DNA of 64,000 nt, taken from NCBI GenBank assembly GCA_016722295.1, contig JADKGL010000037.1, forward strand, positions 372,001 to 436,000. Direction: 5' to 3'. Position 1 is the stretch's first letter, and every line of letters begins with the position of its first letter. Made by a program: the position numbers and the translations under genes. The notes under the pieces were generated by a model. That model ran no database searches. It had not been told where the DNA came from and was given only the letters and a program-made list of their open reading frames with translations. This DNA comes from Saprospiraceae bacterium (GTDB lineage: Bacteria; Bacteroidota; Bacteroidia; Chitinophagales; Saprospiraceae). Shown here piece by piece: positions 1-9,758 of the stretch.

Positions 1-1892
1 GCACAAATCACTGTTTCTTTAGAGTAAGCTAAATTTATTGAGTTATCTTTCACAGTAAATTGACCAAAGGCAGGACATTGATTTGGACCTCCAGCTTTGA
101 CATAAAATGTGGTTGTACCGTTTATTTTAGTAGTTAACATACCATTTCTACCTATAACTGGATTGAATGAAGTATTTGTTGCCCATTCAAAAACATTCGT
201 CGAATCTGAAGAAGCTAGCAGAATCACATCACCAGTACAAGTAGTACTATCACCCATGATCCGCAAATTAACGCGTTCTCTTAAAGAAACGTTTATTGAT
301 TTTTCAATTGTACAAACACCATCAGTAACTACCACTTTATATGTTGTATTTTGACTTGGCGATGCCTTTGGATTATGTGGCATTCTTAAATCCAAACCAG
401 TAGTCGGTGTATAGGTATATTTATAATTTGGATTACCACTTTCAATCAGACAAATCGTATCTCCTCGACAAATAGCTGTATCCGTTCCTACGAGATTTAC
501 TTCAAGAAAATTAATATTTACATTTTTAGTAATCGTAGCCGTACATCCTAAACTATCAGTAATAGTCAATCGAATAGTAACTTGACCTTGGTTTGTAAAA
601 TTAAAGTCTGGATTTTTTTCAGTTGAATTAAAGTTTGATGATCCTGTTACTGTCCATTCATATTTTACAATTGGATAATTTGATTTAGAAGAATCACGAA
701 GCGATAATTTTACTCCATTTGCACAATCTGGTGTATAATTAAAATTTGCTTCTAAGCCAAGATCATATACTTTAATTTTTAACCTTGCTGTATCTGTACA
801 ACCACCATTGATTGCAACTAAAACAACTTCATAATCACCACCACTTGGATAACTAAAACTTGGGTTTTGATTTGTAGAAACTAAATTTTTATTTCCAGCA
901 AAATCAAAAAACCATTGATACGATGTAGCCTGTGTACTTGTACTTGTAAAACGTTGATTTAATCCATCACAAATACCAGTAGTACGACTAATTCCTGCTG
1001 TAGGCATGATACCACATGGCACGATATTCAATTCAAAATCCCTACGAGTATACGTGACCAATTGCCCATTTTTATATTCTTCAACACACACGCCAACTAA
1101 AAATTGACCAATTGTATTTGGTGTACCTGTTAGTAATCCAGTTCTTCTGTTAATCTGTAATGCGGTCCCACCAAATAAATTATCAATAGTGTAAGGTGCT
1201 TTGAATACAACTTCACTATATGGCGGAAATGAAGGTTTGCCAACTGGATCAGCTAATGTACGACCCAAATATGGAGTACATAATGTATATACTAATGAAT
1301 CTGCGCTAGAATCAATCGCTGAATGATCGTAACTAAATGGCGCATTTAGACAAGTGTAAATCGGCGGGAATGGTCTAAATACTGGATTTGAATTACAATT
1401 ATCTAAATCATCTGCTGAAATATGAATTGTATATGTCGAACCAGTCTCTAATGGATCTATAATATTTGTTAAAGTAGTATTTCTACAACATCTTTGATAT
1501 GCCAATATATATCCTCTAGGGTCATGGCTTAGTGGAATTTTAATTCTATAAGTACCTTCTTCCACACATACTTTTTGACCTCCAGTGATACAAGCTTGAG
1601 AAATATCACCAGGTATAGATTCTTTTTTGATTAATGGTAATTTAATAACTCCATTTGCTCCTACTCGCCATGCCAATTGATTATCTCCATAAAATACACC
1701 TACTTCAGCTGGATCATCGAATTCTTCTTGACCATTAACACAGTCACGTCGAATTACTAAAGTTATCTCATACCAAGTTAGTCCAACGCACTTATACCTT
1801 AATTCACCACCAACAATATGGGTAGCTTTTGCAGTTTCTGGACAAATCCAAATGGTCAATAATAGCAAAGCTAATTTTACTATTCGTGACAT
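1..1892 (-). CDS. PKD-domain giant surface protein, N-terminal part (cut by window start)
   Basis: This is the N-terminal ~630 residues of a large exported protein; the rest lies beyond the window. I translated it from the minus strand: a signal peptide (MSRIVKLALLLLTIW...) is followed by the THIVGGELRYKC block, a Cys-rich N-terminal domain with the motif AYQRCCRN, then PKD-type beta-sandwich repeats (for example FDFAGNKN...NPSFSYPSGGDYEV). The same layout and many of the same motifs occur in the gene at 6125-9748, so the two are paralogues. By analogy it should end in a CHU_C/type IX sorting domain and act as a cell-surface adhesin or filament protein. An in-frame ATG also exists at 1922; 1892 was chosen because it gives a compact signal peptide. 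It is the last gene of an apparent operon behind 1942-4857 (gap about 50 bases). Family assignment is firm; function is inferred. Confidence 0.85.
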   Translation of the reverse strand, partial: MSRIVKLALLLLTIWICPETAKATHIVGGELRYKCVGLTWYEITLVIRRDCVNGQEEFDDPAEVGVFYGDNQLAWRVGANGVIKLPLIKKESIPGDISQACITGGQKVCVEEGTYRIKIPLSHDPRGYILAYQRCCRNTTLTNIIDPLETGSTYTIHISADDLDNCNSNPVFRPFPPIYTCLNAPFSYDHSAIDSSADSLVYTLCTPYLGRTLADPVGKPSFPPYSEVVFKAPYTIDNLFGGTALQINRRTGLLTGTPNTIGQFLVGVCVEEYKNGQLVTYTRRDFELNIVPCGIMPTAGISRTTGICDGLNQRFTSTSTQATSYQWFFDFAGNKNLVSTNQNPSFSYPSGGDYEVVLVAINGGCTDTARLKIKVYDLGLEANFNYTPDCANGVKLSLRDSSKSNYPIVKYEWTVTGSSNFNSTEKNPDFNFTNQGQVTIRLTITDSLGCTATITKNVNINFLEVNLVGTDTAICRGDTICLIESGNPNYKYTYTPTTGLDLRMPHNPKASPSQNTTYKVVVTDGVCTIEKSINVSLRERVNLRIMGDSTTCTGDVILLASSDSTNVFEWATNTSFNPVIGRNGMLTTKINGTTTFYVKAGGPNQCPAFGQFTVKDNSINLAYSKETVIC

Positions 1893-1941
1893 ATTTATAT
1901 AATTTTTTATCTGTAAAGTCATCTTATTCTAGTTTTGAAAA

Positions 1942-4857
1942 TTATTCTTGAATTTCAATTATTTCTACGCGTCTCTCTGATGACGCATCTACTCTATAAA
2001 TAGAACTCGGATCTCTTGGATCAAATGGGATACCTTTTGGTGCCTCTTCTTCTCCATAAGACTTTTCACGGATCTCCAACATACCAGATTTAATATATTG
2101 TGAAAGTGAACCGCCTCTACATGTAGCAAATTCATTTTTAATACTTTGTATTCTTCGTTGACCTAAATTCAAATTATAATCATTTTGAGCAAGAGGACTA
2201 GTATGTCCTTTTACAAATATTATATATTTTTTTCCTGCTGCAAGGTCGATAGCTAATCGGTCAATAAATAAATCTAATTTTTCTTTACCACCTCTAACAT
2301 TATTCTCAAAAAATGCTTCAACATCTGTCCCAGCTACAAAACATCCTGAGCTAGAATTTAAAGTCTCTCTATAAGTACTTGTAGTTTGATTTTCACAGAA
2401 GAAGAAATGGTTTCCACAAGTTTTCATAAAATGAAGAGAACAACCATTTGGTCCACTAAATTTGAATGCCATCAAATCTTTTGCTTCATTATCTAACTGA
2501 ACATATGAAGTCAAATGCTCTTTTGAAAAACCTATATTACCAACAATTCCACGTGGCAAATCGACTTCACTCATTGACTCAACACCTACTTGATCAAAAC
2601 TTGTAAAGCCTATCCCTTCAAATGCTTGATTTAAAAAATCTCGCGTACGTTTGCTGTTTTTTGCTACGGCTCTGAATTTTTCTAATACTTCAGCAGCACT
2701 CATTCCATGCAAACTTCCAAATTCTGGATTAGTGCCAAGACGGTGCAATACCTTAGGACTTGCATTCCTAGTAAACTTATAAACTGGACTGTTTGAACCA
2801 GAGCAACTACAATTCGTAACAGATGACGAACTACTTGAACTCGATACCGAACTATTATTTCCATTTCTTCTGATAAATTCACCTTTCTTCGAATAGTAAG
2901 GAAAATATGTCTGATTATAAGAAAGTCTAGTCGTTTTTATTGTCCTTCCAGGATAAGGGATATTATTATCAAAATATAGACATACTGGCAATAAACTTTG
3001 CAAATACTTATCAAGATAAACTTTTTGAGTTACTGTTCCACTTGCTTTGCAATCTACAGTAAATTCATTTTGCCCTGTAACATAACCATCGCGTGATGCT
3101 ACGATGCGATATTTATGACAACGAGTAACTGTAAACTTATTCAAATTCGAATCACAATTTTTTAATGAAATTGGCTTAACAGTAGCATCATCTAGATCAT
3201 ATAAAGTAACATCACAGCAATTTAAGCCTTCGCCAGTTTTAGTATAAAATGTTAAAACATCTAATTTAATCGACTCAGGTTTCAAATACAGTTTCTTTGT
3301 TATTTCTGTATTCTCGCCAGGTCGTCCTGTATTGAATGTAATCGTTTCAGGTAAATAACCTGGCTTTGATGCTTCTATACGATAATCTCTATCACATTCA
3401 ATTGGAAATTCATTTAAATTAGTAATATCATTTGTGACCACTATTGGTTTCGCAGAAGGATCTTTCGTATCATATAATTTTAGAGTTGCACCAACTAGAT
3501 CATTCTTCGTATCTGCGTCATAAACTAATGTTTTTAGATTAATATCACAAGGTACTATTGTTGTCTTAAATATATCTAAGCAACAAGCTTCAGAAGCATC
3601 ATCCAAATATGCGGCACCGACTCTATTGGAAGCTAAGTACCCTTCGTTGCCTTTATCACTTTTAATAAAATAAACATCATCCAAACTTGAGTTGATAGGA
3701 GCTCCCATATTCTTTATTTGACCCCAACCATTAGCTAATTCACGAACTTGGTAAACATCATAACCTCCCATGCCTAGATGTCCCTTAGAACTATAATATA
3801 ATGTTTTTGTATTGGAATGATAAAAAGGACATGCGTCATCTTGTACAGTATTTAACGTAGTTAAATTCATTGGTTCAGAAAAATTACCAACTCCATCTAC
3901 AACTACATACCATAAATCTAATCCACCTTTTCCTCCCTCTCGATTAGAGGCAAAATATAGCACTTCTTTGTTGATTACAGAATTAAAAGCTACATTGGGT
4001 TGTGTTTGTGTAGTATTAGCTTTATTAATAAAATCAGGTAACTTCAAGGATTCTCCCCAAACTCCATTTTTATCAACAGGAGCACAAAATAAATCACATC
4101 GCTTGTCTGATTCATTTATATTATCACATACTGTAAAATAAACCTTTGATTTATCTTTATTGAATGCAGTATGAGCAACAGATTTACCAGCCCATGCTGG
4201 ATTCGTGTAATCCGTAACTACACCTGTGCCACCTTTTTTTGATTTTAATATATTTGAGATCTTTCGCGAAGGGTAGATTTTATTGTGTAAATTGTCAAAG
4301 CGCAGGGAAGAAAAATAAAAATCGTCACCATACAATGCAGGTCCAAAATCTGAATAAGATGAGTTAATTGCTTCACCCATCCTTGTTACTGTAGTTCCTT
4401 TAACAGGATTCTTTACATTCTGCAGAGCCCACTCACAAGCCTTAATTTCTTTCTCAGCTAAAGAACTATAATATACATCTTCTGATCCTTTTTCTGTCTT
4501 GTAAGCTTTGTATGCAGCTGATGCCGCATTATAATCTCCTTGTGCTTGCTTCACTTGGCCCATCCAATATCCAGTCAGAGGATATAGATTATTGTCTTTA
4601 TGATTGAGTACACGAGTATAATATTCTGTAGCATTCTTGAATGAATTGAACATTCTCGATGCTTCTGCAGCTTTATATTGATATTCTAGATTATCAGGAA
4701 ATGCATCGGCTAATCTTTTGTAATTTACAAATGCATTATAATAATCCTTATTTTCCATAGATTGGTCTGCCAAGCTAAGATCTTGCTTCGCAGTTTGTGC
4801 ATTATTGCTTCCTAAGCAAATTAATACAATATATGTTAAAAGTAAAATTCGTTTCAT
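1942..4857 (-). CDS. TPR/PD40/OmpA-family outer membrane protein with an inserted Cys/Ser-rich domain
   Basis: A 971-residue exported protein. In order: signal peptide (1-20); TPR-like helices (about 25-150); beta-propeller-like PD40 repeats (about 165-420, motifs YFASNREGGKGGLDLW and YYSSKGHLGMGGYDVY); two carboxypeptidase-regulatory-like beta domains (about 440-615); and a C-terminal OmpA-like peptidoglycan-binding domain (FVKGHTSPLAQNDYNLNLGQRR, about 880-902). Such proteins usually pair with PorP/SprF barrels in type IX secretion or gliding. Compared with its paralogue at 9759-12200, it has about 180 extra residues (about 664-843) between the start of the OmpA region (LPVCLYFDNNIP) and its conserved helix. 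The insert holds a run of serines, an NCSCSGSN patch and a GPNGCSLHFMKTCGN motif. It lies 18 bases after the PorP/SprF gene 4876-5916 in the same operon. Confidence 0.88.
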   Translation of the reverse strand: MKRILLLTYIVLICLGSNNAQTAKQDLSLADQSMENKDYYNAFVNYKRLADAFPDNLEYQYKAAEASRMFNSFKNATEYYTRVLNHKDNNLYPLTGYWMGQVKQAQGDYNAASAAYKAYKTEKGSEDVYYSSLAEKEIKACEWALQNVKNPVKGTTVTRMGEAINSSYSDFGPALYGDDFYFSSLRFDNLHNKIYPSRKISNILKSKKGGTGVVTDYTNPAWAGKSVAHTAFNKDKSKVYFTVCDNINESDKRCDLFCAPVDKNGVWGESLKLPDFINKANTTQTQPNVAFNSVINKEVLYFASNREGGKGGLDLWYVVVDGVGNFSEPMNLTTLNTVQDDACPFYHSNTKTLYYSSKGHLGMGGYDVYQVRELANGWGQIKNMGAPINSSLDDVYFIKSDKGNEGYLASNRVGAAYLDDASEACCLDIFKTTIVPCDINLKTLVYDADTKNDLVGATLKLYDTKDPSAKPIVVTNDITNLNEFPIECDRDYRIEASKPGYLPETITFNTGRPGENTEITKKLYLKPESIKLDVLTFYTKTGEGLNCCDVTLYDLDDATVKPISLKNCDSNLNKFTVTRCHKYRIVASRDGYVTGQNEFTVDCKASGTVTQKVYLDKYLQSLLPVCLYFDNNIPYPGRTIKTTRLSYNQTYFPYYSKKGEFIRRNGNNSSVSSSSSSSSVTNCSCSGSNSPVYKFTRNASPKVLHRLGTNPEFGSLHGMSAAEVLEKFRAVAKNSKRTRDFLNQAFEGIGFTSFDQVGVESMSEVDLPRGIVGNIGFSKEHLTSYVQLDNEAKDLMAFKFSGPNGCSLHFMKTCGNHFFFCENQTTSTYRETLNSSSGCFVAGTDVEAFFENNVRGGKEKLDLFIDRLAIDLAAGKKYIIFVKGHTSPLAQNDYNLNLGQRRIQSIKNEFATCRGGSLSQYIKSGMLEIREKSYGEEEAPKGIPFDPRDPSSIYRVDASSERRVEIIEIQE

Positions 4858-4875
4858 AAGTAATAGATTGCTCGT

Positions 4876-5916
4876 TTAGAATATTGGACAAGATTTCAAT
4901 TGTGGCAATGGTCGTGCCTTTGTAATCGTATACATCAGTGAGAATTCTGGACCACCTCTTTGGTTATTCGCCTTTTTCCATGGTGAGGTAGTAATATCAT
5001 AACTAAATCCTGCATACCATCGATTCATTTCCAATGCAATTTTAGGAATTAGATGTGCATCACTTAGTCTCGCAGCTAATCCCAACAATAATGCATAATT
5101 TTTATAGGTATTAGTAGACAAATACACTTTACCGTATCCTCCAAGCACTGTTTCAACATAAGGTCCTTGAATTTGGTGTTGAGCATGTAATAATAAGTCT
5201 AACCTTTCTGTCAGTTTAAAACTAGGAGTCAAATTGAAATTCATCCTCATTGGCAAAACCATGGAAGCAGATTGTGTAAAAAATTTCTGTTCAGGCTTAT
5301 TCAAATGATAAACTCCTACACCTAAGTCTAGTTTAGTTCTTTTAGATTTTTGCCATCGATAGTTAATTCCTGCACCAAGGTCAAGGAAACTTCTTGAAGT
5401 ATTAGAGAAATTCTCCCCTGAAGGTAAATTTGGATCTACTTGGCTTGTAGCTGGATTAAATTGATCACCCCAAACTAATTTGTCTTGAGAAAATTTACGC
5501 TGAGATCCTCCGATCAAACCTCCAATACTAATTACATTGTGGGTATTCAATGGATAAGCATAAGACGCTGTAATTCCTAAATGGCCTAAACTTAATTTAG
5601 AATCACCAGCTTGATCATAGTTAAATAGAATACCTCCATTCCACATGCCTTTCCTATCCCATCGCTTGGGAAAGAATTTCATATCATAAGATCCAGTAAC
5701 GGTTAGATATTTGACAAGATCATCGACAAACCATTGGCTGCGATAATTTCCTGCAAATCTCATATCACCATTAAAAATCCCTGTTAATGCAGGGTTTGCA
5801 TTCAACGGAGAGGTGTAAAATTGTGAATGATGAATATCTTGAGCAATTATAAAATTACTACAAAACATAACACTCACGTAGACTAAATACTTCAAATTGA
5901 GCTTCGTCACGATCAT
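4876..5916 (-). CDS. PorP/SprF family type IX secretion system membrane protein (copy 2)
   Basis: A 346-residue outer membrane beta-barrel of the PorP/SprF family. Visible hallmarks are the signal peptide ending at IIAQ, the opening QDIHHSQFYTSPLNANPALTG, NYRSQW soon after, and a C-terminus with NQRGGPEFSLMY close to the end. SprF in Flavobacterium is needed for export of the SprB adhesin, and PorP is part of the Por secretion machinery. Here the gene opens a three-gene set with the OmpA-type gene (18 bases downstream) and the PKD protein at the window start. A paralogue is at 12217-13233. Its own promoter-like box and a nested inverted repeat lie upstream, so it is probably a separate transcript from the copy 1 module. 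Which cargo it serves is inferred from neighbours only. Confidence 0.9.
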   Translation of the reverse strand: MIVTKLNLKYLVYVSVMFCSNFIIAQDIHHSQFYTSPLNANPALTGIFNGDMRFAGNYRSQWFVDDLVKYLTVTGSYDMKFFPKRWDRKGMWNGGILFNYDQAGDSKLSLGHLGITASYAYPLNTHNVISIGGLIGGSQRKFSQDKLVWGDQFNPATSQVDPNLPSGENFSNTSRSFLDLGAGINYRWQKSKRTKLDLGVGVYHLNKPEQKFFTQSASMVLPMRMNFNLTPSFKLTERLDLLLHAQHQIQGPYVETVLGGYGKVYLSTNTYKNYALLLGLAARLSDAHLIPKIALEMNRWYAGFSYDITTSPWKKANNQRGGPEFSLMYTITKARPLPQLKSCPIF

Positions 5917-5927
5917 AATTTTTTAAA

Positions 5928-5978
5928 TTAACTATTCATACCTTTTACTCGTAGCTTCGAAATACGAGTAATAGTTAA
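5928..5978 (-). promoter_or_regulatory. Nested inverted repeat in the leader of the second PorP/SprF module
   Basis: Two nested inverted repeats sit just upstream of the ATG at 5916. The inner arms are TTACTCGTA (5945-5953) and TACGAGTAA (5963-5971), with a 9-base loop. The outer arms are TTAACTA (5928-5934) and TAGTTAA (5972-5978). No T-run follows on the minus strand, so it does not look like a plain terminator. It lies between the promoter-like box at 6066-6073 and the start codon, hence in the presumed 5' leader. It could be an operator or an RNA leader structure. Confidence 0.5.
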
Positions 5979-6065
5979 CCAAAAAACCTTTTGTTTCTGA
6001 CCAGTTTTGTTAATTTATCGGTTTTTAGCCTAATCAGAAGCTAAAGATTCAAGAAATTGGTAGTG

Positions 6066-6073
6066 CAAATATA
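6066..6073 (-). promoter_or_regulatory. Putative -7 promoter box (TATATTTG) for the second PorP/SprF module
   Basis: On the minus strand the sequence TATATTTG matches the Bacteroidota -7 consensus TAnnTTTG. It lies about 150 bases upstream of the start at 5916 and just past the end of the first module at 6125. No clear -33 TTTG element is visible at the usual spacing. If used, the leader is about 140 nt and contains the nested inverted repeat at 5928-5978. Confidence 0.45.
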
Positions 6074-6124
6074 TAAAAAACTTATATCAATCTTTTAACA
6101 ATATTTACATTTCTTTAGATCGTC

Positions 6125-9100
6125 CTATCTGATTAAAGTCACATTTCCTTTTTTGAAATATGTATCTCCGTCAATACAACGTACTTTAAAGTAATATGCA
6201 TAGACATCTGGCGGCAATAAATTTCCTTTATAAGTGCCATCCCACCAAGTATTTTTATCTGTAGTTTCAAATATTTTCTCACCCCAGCGATCATAAATAG
6301 CCATTTCAACTTGATCAATAAAATTACTTCTGATCCTAAAAACATCATTGTTATTGTCTCCGTTAGGGCTAAATGCATTTGGTAAATAAACATCGCGTTC
6401 ATCACAAGTAGGACGTATTACAAAAACTTTCACCTCAGCAGATCCTTGACAGCCATCAGCATTTGTAGCCCTTACCGTATACAATATCGTCCTTTCTGGA
6501 GTTGCAATTGGATCTGTACACTTATCACAACTTAACCAATAAGGAAGATCCCATATATAATTTGAATATCCCTTATCAGCTTGTAACTGAGAACTTTGTC
6601 CTAAGTAAATCGTATCAGGATCCGCTTTTGCCATAAATTCTGGTTCAAACTTAGAAATATTCACTTGGAAACTATCCTCATACACACAACCATACTCATT
6701 TTCAAAAACAACTTTATAAATTGAAGTATCGATAGGAGCAGTATTAATTCGATTTTTTGTAGCTCCAAAAATAATAGTTTTTGTAGGCGTCCAATCAAAT
6801 TTATATTGATGATTATCCTTTGCTACAAACTCAATAAATCCTTGTTCTCCTGGACATAGGTTCCGATCTCCATTAATAATGTAATTTGTCTTGATAGGAA
6901 TCACTCGAAATGAATCTTTTGTTGAACATCCATATAAATCTGTCGCATATGCATAGACAAACATTGAATCTGGAATGTGTCTCTTGACATTATATCCTCT
7001 ACCTAACAATATATTAATTTCATCGGTCCATTCAATATTTGCAAAAACATCAGTTTTGGCTTGTAAAGTTATTGTGTCAGTAAAACATAAGATAGTATCT
7101 TGATTGACTTCTAAATTAATATCTGGTGCAACAAACAAAGTTACTTCTCTCTCAATAAAACAATTTTCTATCAAGGTATCAATGACTCTTACAGTATAAG
7201 TTGTTGTATTCTTTATTGTGGCCAATGGATTGGGACTAAATGGATCATCTAAACCTGTTGCAGGACGCCAAGAATAGTTGAAACGCAAATCGGGATTCTT
7301 GTTTAAATAAGCAGGAGCTCCTTGACATGAGAGAACTGTATCATTAAGGTTCACCATAATAAACCCAACATCAACAGTCTGAGTAATTGTATTATTGCAC
7401 TCAGCTTGTACTTTCAAACTTACTGTATATCTACCAGATGATGCATAATTATGAACAGGATTTCTTAATGTTGATGTTTCTCCATCGCCAAATTCCCAAA
7501 AATAATCACCACTAGCACTTTGATTAATAAAACTTACTAAAGTATTATCACAGTTTTTATCATATGTAAACTTAGCTTCAGGCTTACAAGCTGCATTAAT
7601 AAGAATTGTATCCACAGCATCGCATAAATATTGATTAGTAGCTTTTATTGTAAATAGTAAATCATTACAATCTGGTAACGCTGAAGTTATAATAGTAGTA
7701 CCTTGTCCAGAGATAACACGATTACTTGGTATCCATTGATATGAATTCTGATGAGTACCATTTTTATTATCTAATTTTATTGAAAACGTGTCTTGTTCAC
7801 AAAATCTATACTTATTTTTTTCTGCAGTAAACTCAACTTTTTCATTTCTGATAACAATACTATCTGATCCAGGACAATTTGCATTACTTTTTCCACGAAC
7901 ATAAAGCACTATTCGATCTTTTACAACACCACTATATTCAAAACTTCCACGTTTTATAATATTGGTAAAAGTGGAATCATCAGACCATTCGATTGTCTGC
8001 AATACGCCACCAACAGCATTTATAAAAAAAGAATCTTTACATACGATTCGATCTCCAGCAATATCGATATCCAATAATTTTGAAACTTTAATAAGTACAG
8101 AATCTACTTCTGTACATCGACCGTCTGTTATAGTTACTTTATAAAGTGTAGTCGTATCTGGGTTTGCTATTGGGTCTGGACAGTTTGAACAATTAAGTCC
8201 TACACTCGGACTCCAATTATATGAAAATCTACTATCTGGATTGGAAATGATTTTGGTTGATTCGCCAATGCAAATGGGAATAGAAGATGATAAAAAATTA
8301 GGTTTTAATCGGTTCAAATTAAGTTCTTTATATGTTGTATCTGAACAACCACCATTTGAAAGAACTATCAATCTTATTCTCACTTTTCCAGTATCTGAAA
8401 ATGAAATTAACGGATTCCTCTCATTAGAAGATGTGAATTTACCATTTAACTCAAACTGCCAGGTCCATTTGCTAATAAACAAAAGTGAATCAAAGGACTG
8501 ATCGCTAAAAGCAACATCAATATTTTGATCACATGAGTTATAATCTTCTTTGAATTTGGCAACTAGTTGGTTTGAATCGTAAACGTAAAAATTTTGATAG
8601 CTTGTATCGATACAATCTTTTTGTCTTACTGAAATCAATGCTACTCGGTATTTTCCAGCTGCAGGAAATGTAAACGTTGGATGCGTATCTTTGGAAAATG
8701 GCAATAACTTTGGATAATCAAAATACCATGTGTAATCTTTTGCATTTATACTTCGATTTGTAAATCGTACAGTTCGATCATCATTACATAAAACATTTTT
8801 ATCAGCATCAAAATTTGAAACTGGATTGGTTGTACAAATTCGTACATTATATTGAAAATCTCTTCGGACCTGTGATAAAAGCCGTCCATTTCGAAATTCA
8901 CTAATACATATCCCTACAAGATATTGCCCGATTCCATTTGGTTGACCAGTTAATATTCCTGTACTTCGATTTATTGTTAATGCTGGATTGCCATTTAGTA
9001 AATTAAAAATACTATATGGTGCTTTATAAACTACTAATGGAAATGGTGGTCGAGAAGGAGTTGTTGGTTTAGAATTGGCAGTATCCGCTCCAGAATAGGG

Positions 9101-9748
9101 AACACAAAGACTATAAACTATAGAATCACCTTCTTGATCTGTTGCTGAATGATCAAAGGCAATTGGTCTATCACCACACACATAAACTGGTGGCCATGCC
9201 TTAAATCTCGGGCTGGAATTATGATACAATAATGCATCATTAGTAATGGTGATTGAGTATGTTGCACCCACTAATTCTGGATCCACAATATTGGTTATAG
9301 TTTTGTTTCGACAACAGCGCTGATACGCTAGTGTATATCCTCCAAGCCTCGGTTTCAAATAAACTGTATCAATGTATGTCGTCGTGTGAACACAAACATC
9401 TCCACCGATCACTTCACATTCTGTTCTCAATATCTCATTCAAGGTATCATCTTTATTAAACTTCATTTGAATCAAACCTCGCAATCCTACATCTCTAACT
9501 AGAGCACCTTCTGAATCAAACACTCCAATATGAGCAGGATCATCAAATTCAGCTTCTGGCGAACCATTAAAACAATCTCGACGAAGACTTAATCGGATCT
9601 CAAATAGTTGACCTGAAATGTGACGATATGTAATTTCACCTCCAACGATATGAGATGCTTTTAACGTACTATTATTATTAAAACTACAAGCAATTAGTAT
9701 TGCTAAAGTGAATAGACTTTTATATAATTTATTCATGTTGATCTTCAT
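6125..9748 (-). CDS. PKD-domain gliding-motility/type IX secreted giant protein with CHU_C C-terminal domain
   Basis: About 1,207 residues. A signal peptide is followed by ASHIVGGEITYR, an N-terminal Cys-containing domain (AYQRCCRN, FDHSATDQEGD), several PKD/Ig-like repeats (for example FWEFGDGETSTLRNPVHNY) with repeated SP.LTTLY-style spacers, and a terminal domain YLPNAFSPNGDNNNDVFRI...YDRWGEKIFE. That ending is the gliding-motility-associated C-terminal (CHU_C, type B) domain, which directs type IX secretion and surface display. ATG codons exist at 9769, 9748 and 9736; 9748 avoids overlap with the stop of 9759-12200 and gives a normal signal peptide. It is the last gene of the first module (PorP/SprF, OmpA-type, PKD). 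The likely role is surface adhesin or extracellular structure; ligand unknown. It is a paralogue of the gene cut at the window start. Confidence 0.9.
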   Translation of the reverse strand: MKINMNKLYKSLFTLAILIACSFNNNSTLKASHIVGGEITYRHISGQLFEIRLSLRRDCFNGSPEAEFDDPAHIGVFDSEGALVRDVGLRGLIQMKFNKDDTLNEILRTECEVIGGDVCVHTTTYIDTVYLKPRLGGYTLAYQRCCRNKTITNIVDPELVGATYSITITNDALLYHNSSPRFKAWPPVYVCGDRPIAFDHSATDQEGDSIVYSLCVPYSGADTANSKPTTPSRPPFPLVVYKAPYSIFNLLNGNPALTINRSTGILTGQPNGIGQYLVGICISEFRNGRLLSQVRRDFQYNVRICTTNPVSNFDADKNVLCNDDRTVRFTNRSINAKDYTWYFDYPKLLPFSKDTHPTFTFPAAGKYRVALISVRQKDCIDTSYQNFYVYDSNQLVAKFKEDYNSCDQNIDVAFSDQSFDSLLFISKWTWQFELNGKFTSSNERNPLISFSDTGKVRIRLIVLSNGGCSDTTYKELNLNRLKPNFLSSSIPICIGESTKIISNPDSRFSYNWSPSVGLNCSNCPDPIANPDTTTLYKVTITDGRCTEVDSVLIKVSKLLDIDIAGDRIVCKDSFFINAVGGVLQTIEWSDDSTFTNIIKRGSFEYSGVVKDRIVLYVRGKSNANCPGSDSIVIRNEKVEFTAEKNKYRFCEQDTFSIKLDNKNGTHQNSYQWIPSNRVISGQGTTIITSALPDCNDLLFTIKATNQYLCDAVDTILINAACKPEAKFTYDKNCDNTLVSFINQSASGDYFWEFGDGETSTLRNPVHNYASSGRYTVSLKVQAECNNTITQTVDVGFIMVNLNDTVLSCQGAPAYLNKNPDLRFNYSWRPATGLDDPFSPNPLATIKNTTTYTVRVIDTLIENCFIEREVTLFVAPDINLEVNQDTILCFTDTITLQAKTDVFANIEWTDEINILLGRGYNVKRHIPDSMFVYAYATDLYGCSTKDSFRVIPIKTNYIINGDRNLCPGEQGFIEFVAKDNHQYKFDWTPTKTIIFGATKNRINTAPIDTSIYKVVFENEYGCVYEDSFQVNISKFEPEFMAKADPDTIYLGQSSQLQADKGYSNYIWDLPYWLSCDKCTDPIATPERTILYTVRATNADGCQGSAEVKVFVIRPTCDERDVYLPNAFSPNGDNNNDVFRIRSNFIDQVEMAIYDRWGEKIFETTDKNTWWDGTYKGNLLPPDVYAYYFKVRCIDGDTYFKKGNVTLIR

Positions 9749-9758
9749 TTTAAAAAAT

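Noticed and set aside
2820..2860. Serine run in 1942-4857 as a possible phase-variable repeat
   Set aside because: The codons are mixed, so the DNA is not a simple repeat prone to slippage.
8241..8501. An 86-residue open frame on the plus strand
   Set aside because: Shadow of the PKD gene 6125-9748 on the other strand.
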